Assembly: GCA_041394725.1 (NCBI GenBank)
Contig: JAWKHR010000093.1
Coordinates: 1-10,419, forward strand
Direction: 5' to 3'
Source of the DNA: JAWKHR01 sp041394725
GTDB lineage: Bacteria > Acidobacteriota > Vicinamibacteria > Vicinamibacterales > SCN-69-37
Length of the DNA: 10,419 nucleotides
In this document: one piece after another, positions 1 to 7,504 of the stretch
How the letters are laid out: each line of letters starts with the position of its first letter
How positions within the stretch are numbered: position 1 is the first letter of the stretch
Translations under genes and position numbers: made by a program
The notes under the pieces: model-generated
What the model was told of the DNA's origin: nothing
The model's database searches: none
The model's input: only the letters and a program-made list of their open reading frames with translations

Positions 1-98
1 CGAGGTTCGCGGATCCGCACAAGAGGGACGGGCCTCACCGGACCGAGAGATCGAGCCAAGTGATTGAAGACATGAGACTTGAACGGGTTGCGACGGCC

Positions 99-116
99 TG
101 GCACCGATTCTTGCAT
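99..116 (+). promoter_or_regulatory. sigma-54-like -24/-12 element, spacing off by one
   Basis: The sequence TGGCAC, six bases, then TTGCAT resembles the RpoN consensus (TGGCAC-N5-TTGCW). There are 11 bases between the GG and GC dinucleotides instead of the usual 10. A transcript from it would start near position 126 and would lack the AAGG ribosome-binding site at 118-121, which also speaks against it. It lies just before the HlyD-like adaptor gene. The nearby response regulator carries an NtrC-like C-terminus but lacks the sigma-54-contacting AAA+ domain. The rest of 1-130 shows no supported gene; it holds a 10-bp palindrome at 9-18. Confidence 0.25.
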
Positions 117-130
117 TAAGGTTGGTTGCT

Positions 131-1396
131 ATGGCCATGGATGTGAAGCGCGACCCCGCCATTCTGCGTCGGAAGAAGATCCGCCAGGGCATCATTGCCG
201 TCCTCGGCGTCATCGGCGTCATCGCCATCTCGGTCGTCGTGTCACGACTCGAGCCGGCGGCGCCGGGCGTCGAGGAGACGACGCTGTGGTTCGACACCGT
301 CAAGCGCGGCGACATCACCCGTGAGGTGAAAGGCGCCGGCACGCTCGTCCCCGAGGACATCCGCTGGATTCCCGCCACCGCGCCGGGCCGGGTCGAGCGG
401 ATCATCCTGCGCCCCGGTGCCCAGGTCCAGGTCGGCACGCCGATCATCGAGCTCGACAACCCGGACCTGGTCCAGCAGCGCAATGATGCCGAGCTCAGCT
501 GGAAGGCGGCGCAGGCGCAGCTCGAGAGCCAGGAAGCGACCCAGCAGACCAACCTGCTGCAGTCGGAGAACGCGGTGGCCAACGCCCAGTCGTCCTACGA
601 TCTGGCGCAGAAGAACCTGGACGCGAACCGCCAGCTGGCCGCCAAGGGCATCGTCTCCGAGCTGAACATCCAGCAGCTCGAGGCGCAGCTCGCGCAGGCC
701 AAGAACACGCTCGAGCTGAGCCGGCGCCAGCTCGAGGCGGCCAAGTCCACGCAGCAGGCGCAGCTCGCGCCGCTCCAGGCCACGGTCAGCCAGCGCAAGG
801 CCGACTTCGACCGGCTGACCCGCCAGGTGAGCGAGTTGACGGTCCGCTCGACGATGAACGGCCAGTTGCAGGTCGTCAACGTCGAAGTGGGCGCGCAGGT
901 GGGCGTGGGCACGAACATCGTGCGCGTGTCGGACCCGACGCACCTCAAGGCGGAGGTGCGGATCTCGGAGACCCAGACGAAGGACCTGGCGATCGGCCTG
1001 TCGGCGATGATCGACACGCGGAACGGCATCGTGCCCGGCCACGTCTCACGCATCGACCCGGCTTCGCAGAACGGCACGGTCGGCGTGGACGTGACGCTCG
1101 ACGGCCCGCTGCCGCCGGGCGCGCGGCCGGACCTGAGCGTGGACGGCACGGTGCAGCTCGAGCAGCTGAACAACATCCTCTACGTGCAGAGCCCGGCCTA
1201 CGGGTCGGAGAACAGCACGATCAGCCTGTTCAAGGTGGACCCGACCACGAACATGGCGGCGCGCACGCAGGTGAAGATCGGGCGGCGGTCGGTCCAGTAC
1301 GTCGAGGTGGTCGACGGCCTGAAGGAAGGCGACAAGGTGGTGCTCTCCGACATGTCGCAGTACGACGCGTTCGACCGGATCCAGATCAATCGGTGA
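131..1396 (+). CDS. HlyD/MacA-like periplasmic adaptor (membrane fusion protein) of an ABC exporter
   Basis: This is probably the periplasmic adaptor that links an inner-membrane ABC exporter to an outer-membrane channel. From the ATG at 131 the protein has 421 residues. It has a short basic cytoplasmic start (KRDPAILRRKK) and one membrane segment at about 20-38. A first half of the biotinyl-lipoyl-like domain spans roughly 82-110, and a long Gln/Ala/Leu/Glu-rich coiled-coil hairpin about 113-235. The second lipoyl half lies at about 236-268, followed by a beta-barrel and a membrane-proximal domain to the end ('VDGLKEGDKVVL' near 394-405 is typical). The start was chosen because AAGG at 118-121 lies nine bases before this ATG; a TTG at 122 has no room for a ribosome-binding site, and ATG 137 is a possible alternative. 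It is followed after 79 bases by the ABC ATPase. The exported substrate cannot be told. The family call is firm; MacA versus a general HlyD is not. Confidence 0.9.
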   Translation: MAMDVKRDPAILRRKKIRQGIIAVLGVIGVIAISVVVSRLEPAAPGVEETTLWFDTVKRGDITREVKGAGTLVPEDIRWIPATAPGRVERIILRPGAQVQVGTPIIELDNPDLVQQRNDAELSWKAAQAQLESQEATQQTNLLQSENAVANAQSSYDLAQKNLDANRQLAAKGIVSELNIQQLEAQLAQAKNTLELSRRQLEAAKSTQQAQLAPLQATVSQRKADFDRLTRQVSELTVRSTMNGQLQVVNVEVGAQVGVGTNIVRVSDPTHLKAEVRISETQTKDLAIGLSAMIDTRNGIVPGHVSRIDPASQNGTVGVDVTLDGPLPPGARPDLSVDGTVQLEQLNNILYVQSPAYGSENSTISLFKVDPTTNMAARTQVKIGRRSVQYVEVVDGLKEGDKVVLSDMSQYDAFDRIQINR

Positions 1397-1400
1397 GGAT

Positions 1401-1421
1401 CGGGCGGGATGTGCCCGCCCG
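1401..1421 (+). other. strong intercistronic stem-loop 1
   Basis: CGGGCGGG and CCCGCCCG form a perfect 8-bp stem around the loop ATGTG, starting five bases after the adaptor stop codon. No T-run follows, so it does not look like a standard intrinsic terminator. It may protect the 3' end of the upstream message or lower expression of the ATPase. Confidence 0.55.
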
Positions 1422-1433
1422 GCCCGAGGCTGT

Positions 1434-1453
1434 CGCGCGTCCCCGGACGCGCG
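1434..1453 (+). other. strong intercistronic stem-loop 2
   Basis: CGCGCGTC and GACGCGCG form a perfect 8-bp stem with a four-base loop, 12 bases after the first hairpin and 11 bases before the AAGGAG ribosome-binding site of the ABC ATPase. There is no T-run. With stem-loop 1 it fills most of the 79-base gap between two genes that are expected to be co-expressed. Confidence 0.55.
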
Positions 1454-1475
1454 GCCACAACACGAAGGAGCGGAG

Positions 1476-2225
<750 letters not shown>

Positions 2226-2547
2226 GCCCCGACCTTCCGGCGCTGCCGGCCGGAGCACGTCGGGCGCACAGCCTCCGCCCGACGGCCCGGTCGGCACGCC
2301 GGGGACGACACGTCCCCACACATCCGCGGCTCACCCCGCGGCACGACCACGGCGCATCGGCTCCCCGGCGAGGACAGCATGAACCGACCTCCCCGACGCC
2401 CTTCGCGTGACGCTCCCGTCCAGGGCTCCAGCGGCCCCGGCCAGGGGCGACCCTACCCGGTCGCGGGCGCGGCGTGTGCCTGGCACGCCCGATCCGCGTC
2501 GAGATTCCGTTGGTTGCCGGCGCAACAGTACTGAACAGGACTGACAC
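2226..2547. other. 322-base intergenic region without a supported gene
   Basis: No convincing coding sequence is seen here; the frames running through it look like shadow frames. It holds several short GC-rich inverted repeats: CCGGC/GCCGG at 2237-2249, CCGAC/GTCGG at 2279-2294, GCCCC/GGGGC at 2434-2448, CGACC/GGTCG at 2448-2463, and GTTGC/GCAAC around a CGGC loop at 2513-2526. None is followed by a T-run. The last lies just before the AGGA ribosome-binding site (2537-2540) of the response regulator and could affect its translation. I could not recognise a clear promoter, although one is expected here for the regulator. Confidence 0.5.
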
Positions 2548-3210
2548 ATGCACACTCTCGATGGCGTTCTCGATCGTTCCGCCTCCGCCGACGCGGCCAT
2601 GCGCCCGTCGCCCGACGCGACCTTCCGCCTGCTCGTCGCCGACGACCAGCCCGACGTCGTCGCGGCCATCCGCCTGCTGGCCTCTTCGCACCAGATCGAC
2701 GTGACCGGCGCGTCGAGCCCCGGCGAGGCGATGGACCTGCTGCGCGAGCGTCCCTTCGACGCCGCGCTGATCGACCTGAACTACGGCAAGGGCGAGACCG
2801 ACGGCGCGCAGGGCCTGTCGCTCATCTCCCAGCTCCAGGGCATCGCGCCGGGCCTGCCGCTCGTGGCGATGACCGCGTGGAACTCCCTCTCGGTCGCCGA
2901 ACAGGCGATGCGCCGCGGCGCCCGTGACGTCGTGGAAAAGCCCTGGGACGAGCCCCGCCTGCTGATGCTCATCCGCACGCAGGTCCAGCTCGGCCAGGCG
3001 CTCCGGCGGATCGCCGAGCTCGAGGCCGAGGTCCAGACGCTCAAGGGCGGCACGGCCCCGGCGAATGGCTCCATGAAGCTGTTCGAGGTCGAGGGACGCC
3101 TGGTGCGCCAGGCGATGGAGCAGCACCAGGGCAACGTGAGTCGCGCCGCGAAGACGCTCGGCCTCAGCCGATCGGCGCTGTATCGGCGGCTGGAACGGCA
3201 CAAGATCTAG
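2548..3210 (+). CDS. response regulator: receiver domain plus Fis-type helix-turn-helix, no AAA+ domain
   Basis: This is a probable two-component DNA-binding regulator of 220 residues. The receiver domain spans about 26-145, with the acidic pair Asp32-Asp33, phosphoacceptor Asp76 (in 'ALIDLNYG'), Thr109 and Lys131 (in 'VVEKPWDEP'). A short coiled-coil linker follows at about 144-166 (LGQALRRIAELEAEVQTLK). The C-terminal ~40 residues form a Fis-type helix-turn-helix, with 'GNVSRAAKTLGLSRSALYRR' at 195-214. Both ends resemble NtrC-family activators, but the central sigma-54-binding ATPase domain is absent, giving a RegA/PrrA/ActR-like layout that acts with ordinary sigma factors. The ATG at 2548 has AGGA seven bases upstream. 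It lies downstream of the transporter genes and may control them. No sensor kinase is visible. Its last 47 bases overlap the opposite-strand radical SAM gene. Confidence 0.9.
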   Translation: MHTLDGVLDRSASADAAMRPSPDATFRLLVADDQPDVVAAIRLLASSHQIDVTGASSPGEAMDLLRERPFDAALIDLNYGKGETDGAQGLSLISQLQGIAPGLPLVAMTAWNSLSVAEQAMRRGARDVVEKPWDEPRLLMLIRTQVQLGQALRRIAELEAEVQTLKGGTAPANGSMKLFEVEGRLVRQAMEQHQGNVSRAAKTLGLSRSALYRRLERHKI

Positions 3211-4429
3211 CCGTCCGCCACGCGAACTGCGCGCCGAACGCGCGCTTCATCGCCGCGAGCTTGAGACGCTGCACCGGGAAGCGCCGGTCCGACAGGCCGG
3301 CGCATTCCTCCGGCAGCAGCACCAGCGAGACGTGCACGTTCGGCGCGCAGCCGATCGGCAGCCCCCGCTCCATGCACGCCTCGTAGAGCCGCCGGAACAC
3401 CGGGATCATCGCCTCGGTGTCCGGTGGCGGCTCGTCCTCGTAGTCGGTGCCACGCAGCGGCCGGAACACGCAGACCGTCGGAATGGCCCCCACCGACGTC
3501 AGCCAGTCGATCGCCGCGATCGACGATTCGGGCGGCTCGAGCCCCGCGATGATCTCCCCGTTGGTCACCCACGGCTCGCCAGCCGGCCCCTTCCCCGCCA
3601 GGCTCGCGCAGTAGCGCACCGCGTCCAGGTACCGCGTGAGGCCGTAGGCGTCGTGCTTGCCCGGGCACACCTCACGGAACCGCGCCGGGTCGTACACCTC
3701 GAAACAGAACGACACCCGGTTCACACCCATCGCGCGCAGCGCGTCGTAGCGGCGCAGGTCGTGGTGCGGTGGCGTCTGGACGCCGACGAGCAGCCGGCAC
3801 TCCCGCTTGATGCGCCGGATGTAGGGCTCGAGAATGTCGAGGTAGGTGTCCCCGTCGTAGTGCCCCGTGTTGAAGTCCACGTACGTGATGCCGGAGTGCT
3901 GCCGCGCGGCCCGCACGACCTCCAGGACCTCGTCCACCGACTTGTCCGTCGCGTCGTCGACGCCGAGGTTCAGGCCGACCGAGCAGAAGTGACAGTTGGT
4001 CCGCACGGGCTCGCGGACCCAGAAGTCGCAGACCTTCGCGGGATACACCGCGAGGTAGGTGCCCTGGAGCGTGCCGACCCGCGTCATCGGCTTGCCCGAA
4101 CGCGTGCGTGCGTCGTACCACGACGGCCGCGGCGACAGCGCGATCGGCGCGACGAACGCGTCGTCGCGCCACAGCTCGTAGGTGCCGTCGCGGCGCCGGA
4201 GCTCGTACGGGGAGGATCTCGCGAAGGGCTCCACGACCGGGATGTTGGTCCAGAGACCGCCCGGCAGCACCGCCTCGAGTCCGCTGCCGAGGCCGGCGCG
4301 GGTGCGCATGATGCCGCGACCGCCGCCGCCGTCCTCGTCGAGGCACGACGCGGCGAGCCGGAGCCCACGACAGTAGAGGTCCAGCTTCAAGAGCGCCGGC
4401 GTGCGGCGAAGCGCCGCGATGTCGATCAC
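3164..4429 (-). CDS. radical SAM superfamily protein, unassigned, with CX11CX2C cysteine motif
   Basis: The product has 421 residues. A radical SAM call rests on Cys134, Cys146 and Cys149 ('NCHFCSVG', 145-152), on 'DFNTGHYDGD' (185-194) and on 'NGEIIAGLEPPESS' (290-303), which resembles the glycine-rich SAM-binding strand of BioB-like enzymes. The first two cysteines are 11 residues apart instead of the usual three. The first ~120 residues form an extra N-terminal region of unknown role, and further cysteines occur at 211, 242, 255, 274, 320, 352, 361, 376 and 410. The GTG at 4429 is favoured by GGAGG (4434-4438), four bases upstream. No peptide substrate gene or maturase partner is visible nearby, so the reaction cannot be assigned. 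It follows the DUF3179 gene on the same strand by 82 bases and may be read with it. The 3' end overlaps the response regulator tail to tail. Confidence 0.82.
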   Translation of the reverse strand: MIDIAALRRTPALLKLDLYCRGLRLAASCLDEDGGGGRGIMRTRAGLGSGLEAVLPGGLWTNIPVVEPFARSSPYELRRRDGTYELWRDDAFVAPIALSPRPSWYDARTRSGKPMTRVGTLQGTYLAVYPAKVCDFWVREPVRTNCHFCSVGLNLGVDDATDKSVDEVLEVVRAARQHSGITYVDFNTGHYDGDTYLDILEPYIRRIKRECRLLVGVQTPPHHDLRRYDALRAMGVNRVSFCFEVYDPARFREVCPGKHDAYGLTRYLDAVRYCASLAGKGPAGEPWVTNGEIIAGLEPPESSIAAIDWLTSVGAIPTVCVFRPLRGTDYEDEPPPDTEAMIPVFRRLYEACMERGLPIGCAPNVHVSLVLLPEECAGLSDRRFPVQRLKLAAMKRAFGAQFAWRTARSCAVPAADTAPIG

Positions 4430-4482
4430 CAGGCCTCCGGACGCGCACCCCGGGGAAGGGCGCGCATGGGCCGATCATACGC

Positions 4483-4499
4483 CCCGGCCAGACGCCGGG
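4483..4499 (-). terminator. possible stem-loop after the DUF3179 gene
   Basis: CCCGGC and GCCGGG form a perfect 6-bp stem around a five-base loop, 12 bases beyond the stop codon of the DUF3179 gene and before the radical SAM gene. It lacks a T-run, so termination is only a possibility; in GC-rich DNA such repeats also arise by chance. Confidence 0.3.
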
Positions 4500-4511
4500 C
4501 GATGGCGCGGT

Positions 4512-5918
4512 TTACTTCACCAACAGGGTCTCGGGAAACTGCGCGAACCAGCCGAACCAGAAGGCACGAAACGCCGGCCGCCGCGGCAATCGCCGTCGCG
4601 CCGGCCCCACGAGCGCCTCCTCGGTGACCGTCCATGCCTGGTTGGCGGTGTCGACGACCCTGTCTTCGGCTTCCCACCGCACGAATCGGATCGGCCCCGC
4701 GTCGTAGACGCGATTCGCGCCGGCCGGGCTCGTCAGCACGACCAGCGACTGCCCTTCCCACGCGCCGTGGTAGATCCGCTGGCGGTCGAGGAACGCCACG
4801 CTGAGGGCGACCGCCTGCCGCCCGCCGCCCGCGGCCGGGAGCAGCAGCCCCAGGACTTCCGCCTTGTTGTCGAGCCGGCGGTCCACGCGCGAGACTCGGA
4901 ACATGAGGTCGTCGGTCGCGAAGTAGTCCCGGTACGCCGCCCCCTCCGCATAATCGCGGTCGAAGCCGGTCTCGAGCGAGACCACCGTCGTGTCCGGGTG
5001 CGCCGTCCGCCACTCGCCCCACGTCGTGGTGACCACCGGTTCGACCGCGAGCCGGAGGTCCTGCCCCACGAGCGGTCCCACCACCGGCGCGCCGTCGAGC
5101 GTGGACCAGAGGCTGCCCGTCTCCTCGTCGAACATCAGCTTGTTCGATCGGTACAGGAGCCCGCTCGTGCCGAACGTGCGCTGGACGCCCCCGACGGTGC
5201 TGCGGTACGGGATCACCGTGCCGCAGAGCGTGCAGTACACGACGGTCAGGGGCACGCCGCCGAGTTCGTCGCGGGCCAGCTCGTGCCACGCGAGGATCCG
5301 GCGCGGGTAGGCTCTTGCCTCACCGTTGACCACGAGGCCGAACACGACGTGCGAGTCGCGGAGCCACCCGGCGTCGGCCGCCCCGACGGTCCGGGGCGAG
5401 TCGAGCGGTGGGATCCCGTTGACCTTCACCCCGCCCCAGTCGATCTCGTCCAGGCGGATGAGCGACCGACCCGTCAGGAAGTCCCCCATGCGGGGCTCGA
5501 CGGCGCCCCGATAGACCGCCGCCTTGAACGCCATGTAGTCGGGGTGCGGGGCGTACGGGCGCGCCCACATCCATTCGCGCCAGCGATTCAGGTCGTCGCC
5601 GAACCGCTGGCCGGTGCGCGCTTCCAGGAACCGGATCAGGCGCGCGCGAATGGCGGGCAGCGGCGAGTCCGCCGGCGCGCGCGAGGCCACGGGCAGGAAC
5701 CGCGCGAGATCCACGATCATCGGCGTGTAGTCGTCGCGCCACGCCGGCGCGATGCGGGCGAGCGCGGCGTCGGCCACCGCCGGATCGGCCGACGTGGCCT
5801 GGAAGAACAGCGCCGGATCAGGGGGCGCGGGCTGCGACCGGGCGGACGTGCCGGCGATCGCCAGCACACCGAGCCCCGCGGCGAACACCATCCGGACGCA
5901 GGCGTGGCGCGGGAACAC
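4512..5918 (-). CDS. exported DUF3179 domain-containing protein
   Basis: The product has 468 residues and no known reaction. The N-terminus is a Sec-type signal peptide (basic start, hydrophobic stretch about 10-24, likely cut near Ser25-Ala30), so it should act in the periplasm or outside the inner membrane. A helical, Trp/Arg-rich region follows (about 55-150). From about 190 to 450 it matches the DUF3179 pattern as I know it: 'VFGLVVNGEARAYP' (192-205), 'LAWHELARDELGGVPL' (209-224), 'VYCTLCGT' (227-234), 'FGTSGLLYRSNKLMFD' (249-264) and 'GSLWSTLDG' (268-276). The CxxC at Cys229/Cys232 and His212 are the obvious candidate metal or redox residues. The GTG at 5918 has a perfect AGGAGG (5924-5929), five bases upstream. 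It lies 59 bases after deoC on the same strand and could be read through from that operon, but no functional tie is evident. Confidence 0.9.
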   Translation of the reverse strand: MFPRHACVRMVFAAGLGVLAIAGTSARSQPAPPDPALFFQATSADPAVADAALARIAPAWRDDYTPMIVDLARFLPVASRAPADSPLPAIRARLIRFLEARTGQRFGDDLNRWREWMWARPYAPHPDYMAFKAAVYRGAVEPRMGDFLTGRSLIRLDEIDWGGVKVNGIPPLDSPRTVGAADAGWLRDSHVVFGLVVNGEARAYPRRILAWHELARDELGGVPLTVVYCTLCGTVIPYRSTVGGVQRTFGTSGLLYRSNKLMFDEETGSLWSTLDGAPVVGPLVGQDLRLAVEPVVTTTWGEWRTAHPDTTVVSLETGFDRDYAEGAAYRDYFATDDLMFRVSRVDRRLDNKAEVLGLLLPAAGGGRQAVALSVAFLDRQRIYHGAWEGQSLVVLTSPAGANRVYDAGPIRFVRWEAEDRVVDTANQAWTVTEEALVGPARRRLPRRPAFRAFWFGWFAQFPETLLVK

Positions 5919-5977
5919 GACGGCCTCCTCTCCTGGGACCCGCGTGGTACTTCGCGGCCCGCGTGCCGGAGGTTACG

Positions 5978-6862
5978 TCAGTAGCCGCCGGGGGACGCGG
6001 CGCCGGCCGGGGCTCCGGGCGCGGACTCGCGCAGGATCTTCACGCCGGCGCTGGCGCCGATGCGCGTCGCGCCGGCCGCGATCATGGCCTGGAGCCCGGC
6101 CAGGTCGCGCACGCCGCCCGCCGCCTTCACGCCCATGCCGTCGCCCACCACGCGGCGCATCAGCTGCACGTCGGCCACCGTCGCGCCGCCCGGGCCGAAC
6201 CCGGTGGAGGTCTTGACGAAGTCGGCGCCAGCCGCCTTTGCGATCGTGCACGCCGTGACCTTCTCGTCGTCGGTCAGCAGCGCCGCCTCGATGATCACCT
6301 TGCTCAGCGCGCCGGCCTCGCGACACGGCCCGGCCACGGCCTCGATCTCGCGCTCGACCGTCCGGAAGTCTCCCGACTTCAGCGCGCCGACGTTGATCAC
6401 CATGTCGACCTCGCGCGCGCCGTCGAACAGCACGCGCCGCGTCTCGTAGTGCTTCACGTCCGCCGTCGTCGCCCCGAGCGGGAAGCCCACCACCGAACAC
6501 ACGCCGACCTGGCTGCCTCGCAGCCGGTCGGCACACAGGCCGACCCAGGTCGGGTTCACGCACACCGTGGCAAAGCCCGCTTCGGCCGCCTCGCGGCACA
6601 GCTGCTCCAGGTCCTTCCGCGCCGCGTCGGGCTTGAGCAGGGTGTGATCGATGAGCCGCGCCAGGTCGCCGCCGGTCGGGTGTCCCGCGCGGACGCCGAG
6701 TCGCGCCGCCCCGGCGTCCACGACGTCCCGCAGCCGCGACGGACAGCAGTCCTCGCGCACCGCGTGGCAGCCGCACGGCGGCGGCGCCTGCCCCGTCCGG
6801 GCGGAGACTTCCTCGACGATGAGGGCGATCAGGCGCGCGAGGCTGACCGTCTCGGCCGCCAT
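5978..6862 (-). CDS. deoC: deoxyribose-phosphate aldolase with N-terminal helix and cysteine-rich extension
   Basis: DeoC cleaves 2-deoxyribose-5-phosphate to acetaldehyde and glyceraldehyde-3-phosphate. The 294-residue protein carries the class I aldolase core from about 66 to 280: 'LIDHTLLKPDA' (70-80), Asp153, Schiff-base Lys217 in 'FVKTSTGFG' and Lys246 in 'GVKAAGGVR'. Ahead of it is an unusual ~65-residue extension. Residues 5-24 form an amphipathic helix (TVSLARLIALIVEEVSARTG) like the encapsulation peptides of microcompartment cargo, followed by a Pro-rich linker and Cys30, Cys32, Cys39 and Cys40. The ATG at 6862 was chosen because GGAGGAG (6871-6877) lies eight bases upstream and because the ATG overlaps the rpiB stop by one base (TGATG), suggesting coupled translation; a frame extending further upstream is only rpiB shadow. 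It is the last gene of the amidohydrolase-hpt-rpiB-deoC operon. The enzyme call is firm; the targeting role is inferred. Confidence 0.95.
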   Translation of the reverse strand: MAAETVSLARLIALIVEEVSARTGQAPPPCGCHAVREDCCPSRLRDVVDAGAARLGVRAGHPTGGDLARLIDHTLLKPDAARKDLEQLCREAAEAGFATVCVNPTWVGLCADRLRGSQVGVCSVVGFPLGATTADVKHYETRRVLFDGAREVDMVINVGALKSGDFRTVEREIEAVAGPCREAGALSKVIIEAALLTDDEKVTACTIAKAAGADFVKTSTGFGPGGATVADVQLMRRVVGDGMGVKAAGGVRDLAGLQAMIAAGATRIGASAGVKILRESAPGAPAGAASPGGY

Positions 6863-7503
6863 CAGAAGCGCTCCTCCAGATCGCGCACCTTGAGCAGCCG
6901 CCGCAGGTAGCGGGGCTCCCGCATCGGCGTCGATCGCCACGTGTCGACGATCTCCCGGGCCTCGGCGGCCGTGACGAGGCTGGCGCCGAGCGCCAGGACG
7001 TTGGCGCCGTTGTGCTCGCGCGCGTAGCGCGCCAGGGTCGGCGACTGGCACATCGCCGCCCGCGCGCCCCGGACCTTGTTCGCGGCGATGGTGGAGCCGA
7101 GGCCGGCACCGTCGATCACGATGCCCGCGTCCGCCTGCCCCCGCACTACGGCGCGGGCCACCGCCCCGGCCACGTCCGGGTAGTCCACGGGCGTCTGATC
7201 CTCCGCGCCGAACACTTCGACGGCGAGGCCGGCCTGCCGCAGGTGCGCGACCAGCGCCTGGCGCAACGCCAGGCCCGTGTGGTCCGCGCCGATCGCCACG
7301 CGCGTGATGACGGCCGGCGGCGCCAGGTCCGCCGGCAGCGCCGGATCGAACGAGCCGGCGCGCACCACGGTCACGCGGCGCGCGCGCAGCGTGTCCTGCG
7401 CGAGCGGCGTGACGTGGCCGCCCCGTTCCAGCTCGACCGTCGAACCGGGCTCGATCGTCCGGGCCTCGGCCTCGCCGATGAGGGCGAACCGGCGCACCGC
7501 CAC
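6862..7503 (-). CDS. rpiB: RpiB/LacAB-family sugar-phosphate isomerase with extra N-terminal domain
   Basis: A probable ribose-5-phosphate/ribulose-5-phosphate isomerase of 213 residues, longer than the usual ~150. The RpiB core spans about 67-213: 'VAIGADHTGLALR' (69-81, Asp74-His75), 'DYPDVAGAVA' (107-116), 'DGAGLGSTIAANKVRG' (131-146) and 'REHNGANVLALGA' (162-174, His164 and Asn168). Asp131 sits where E. coli RpiB has its catalytic Cys66, and there is Ser at the place of the Glu used by the mycobacterial enzyme, so the active site is of a variant type. Residues 1-65 form an added small domain with 'GGHVTPLAQDTLRARRVTVV', a pattern I associate with microcompartment-linked proteins. The GTG at 7503 begins two bases past the hpt stop codon; GTG 7497 is an alternative, and only a G-run serves as ribosome-binding site. 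Substrate could be another pentose or hexose phosphate. Confidence 0.88.
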   Translation of the reverse strand: MAVRRFALIGEAEARTIEPGSTVELERGGHVTPLAQDTLRARRVTVVRAGSFDPALPADLAPPAVITRVAIGADHTGLALRQALVAHLRQAGLAVEVFGAEDQTPVDYPDVAGAVARAVVRGQADAGIVIDGAGLGSTIAANKVRGARAAMCQSPTLARYAREHNGANVLALGASLVTAAEAREIVDTWRSTPMREPRYLRRLLKVRDLEERF

Positions 7504-7504
7504 C

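Noticed and set aside
9..18. Palindrome GCGGATCCGC as an operator
   Set aside because: A single 10-bp palindrome in GC-rich DNA without a second copy or a clear promoter is not enough evidence.
2481..2497. TGGCACG at 2481 as a sigma-54 -24 element before the response regulator
   Set aside because: No TTGC or similar -12 element stands at the right distance; the sequence there is GATCCGC.
6863..7051. Longer DeoC starting at 7051
   Set aside because: The extra 63 codons are read out of frame through rpiB and are Arg/Pro/Gly-rich; the ATG at 6862 has a strong GGAGGAG site and overlaps the rpiB stop.
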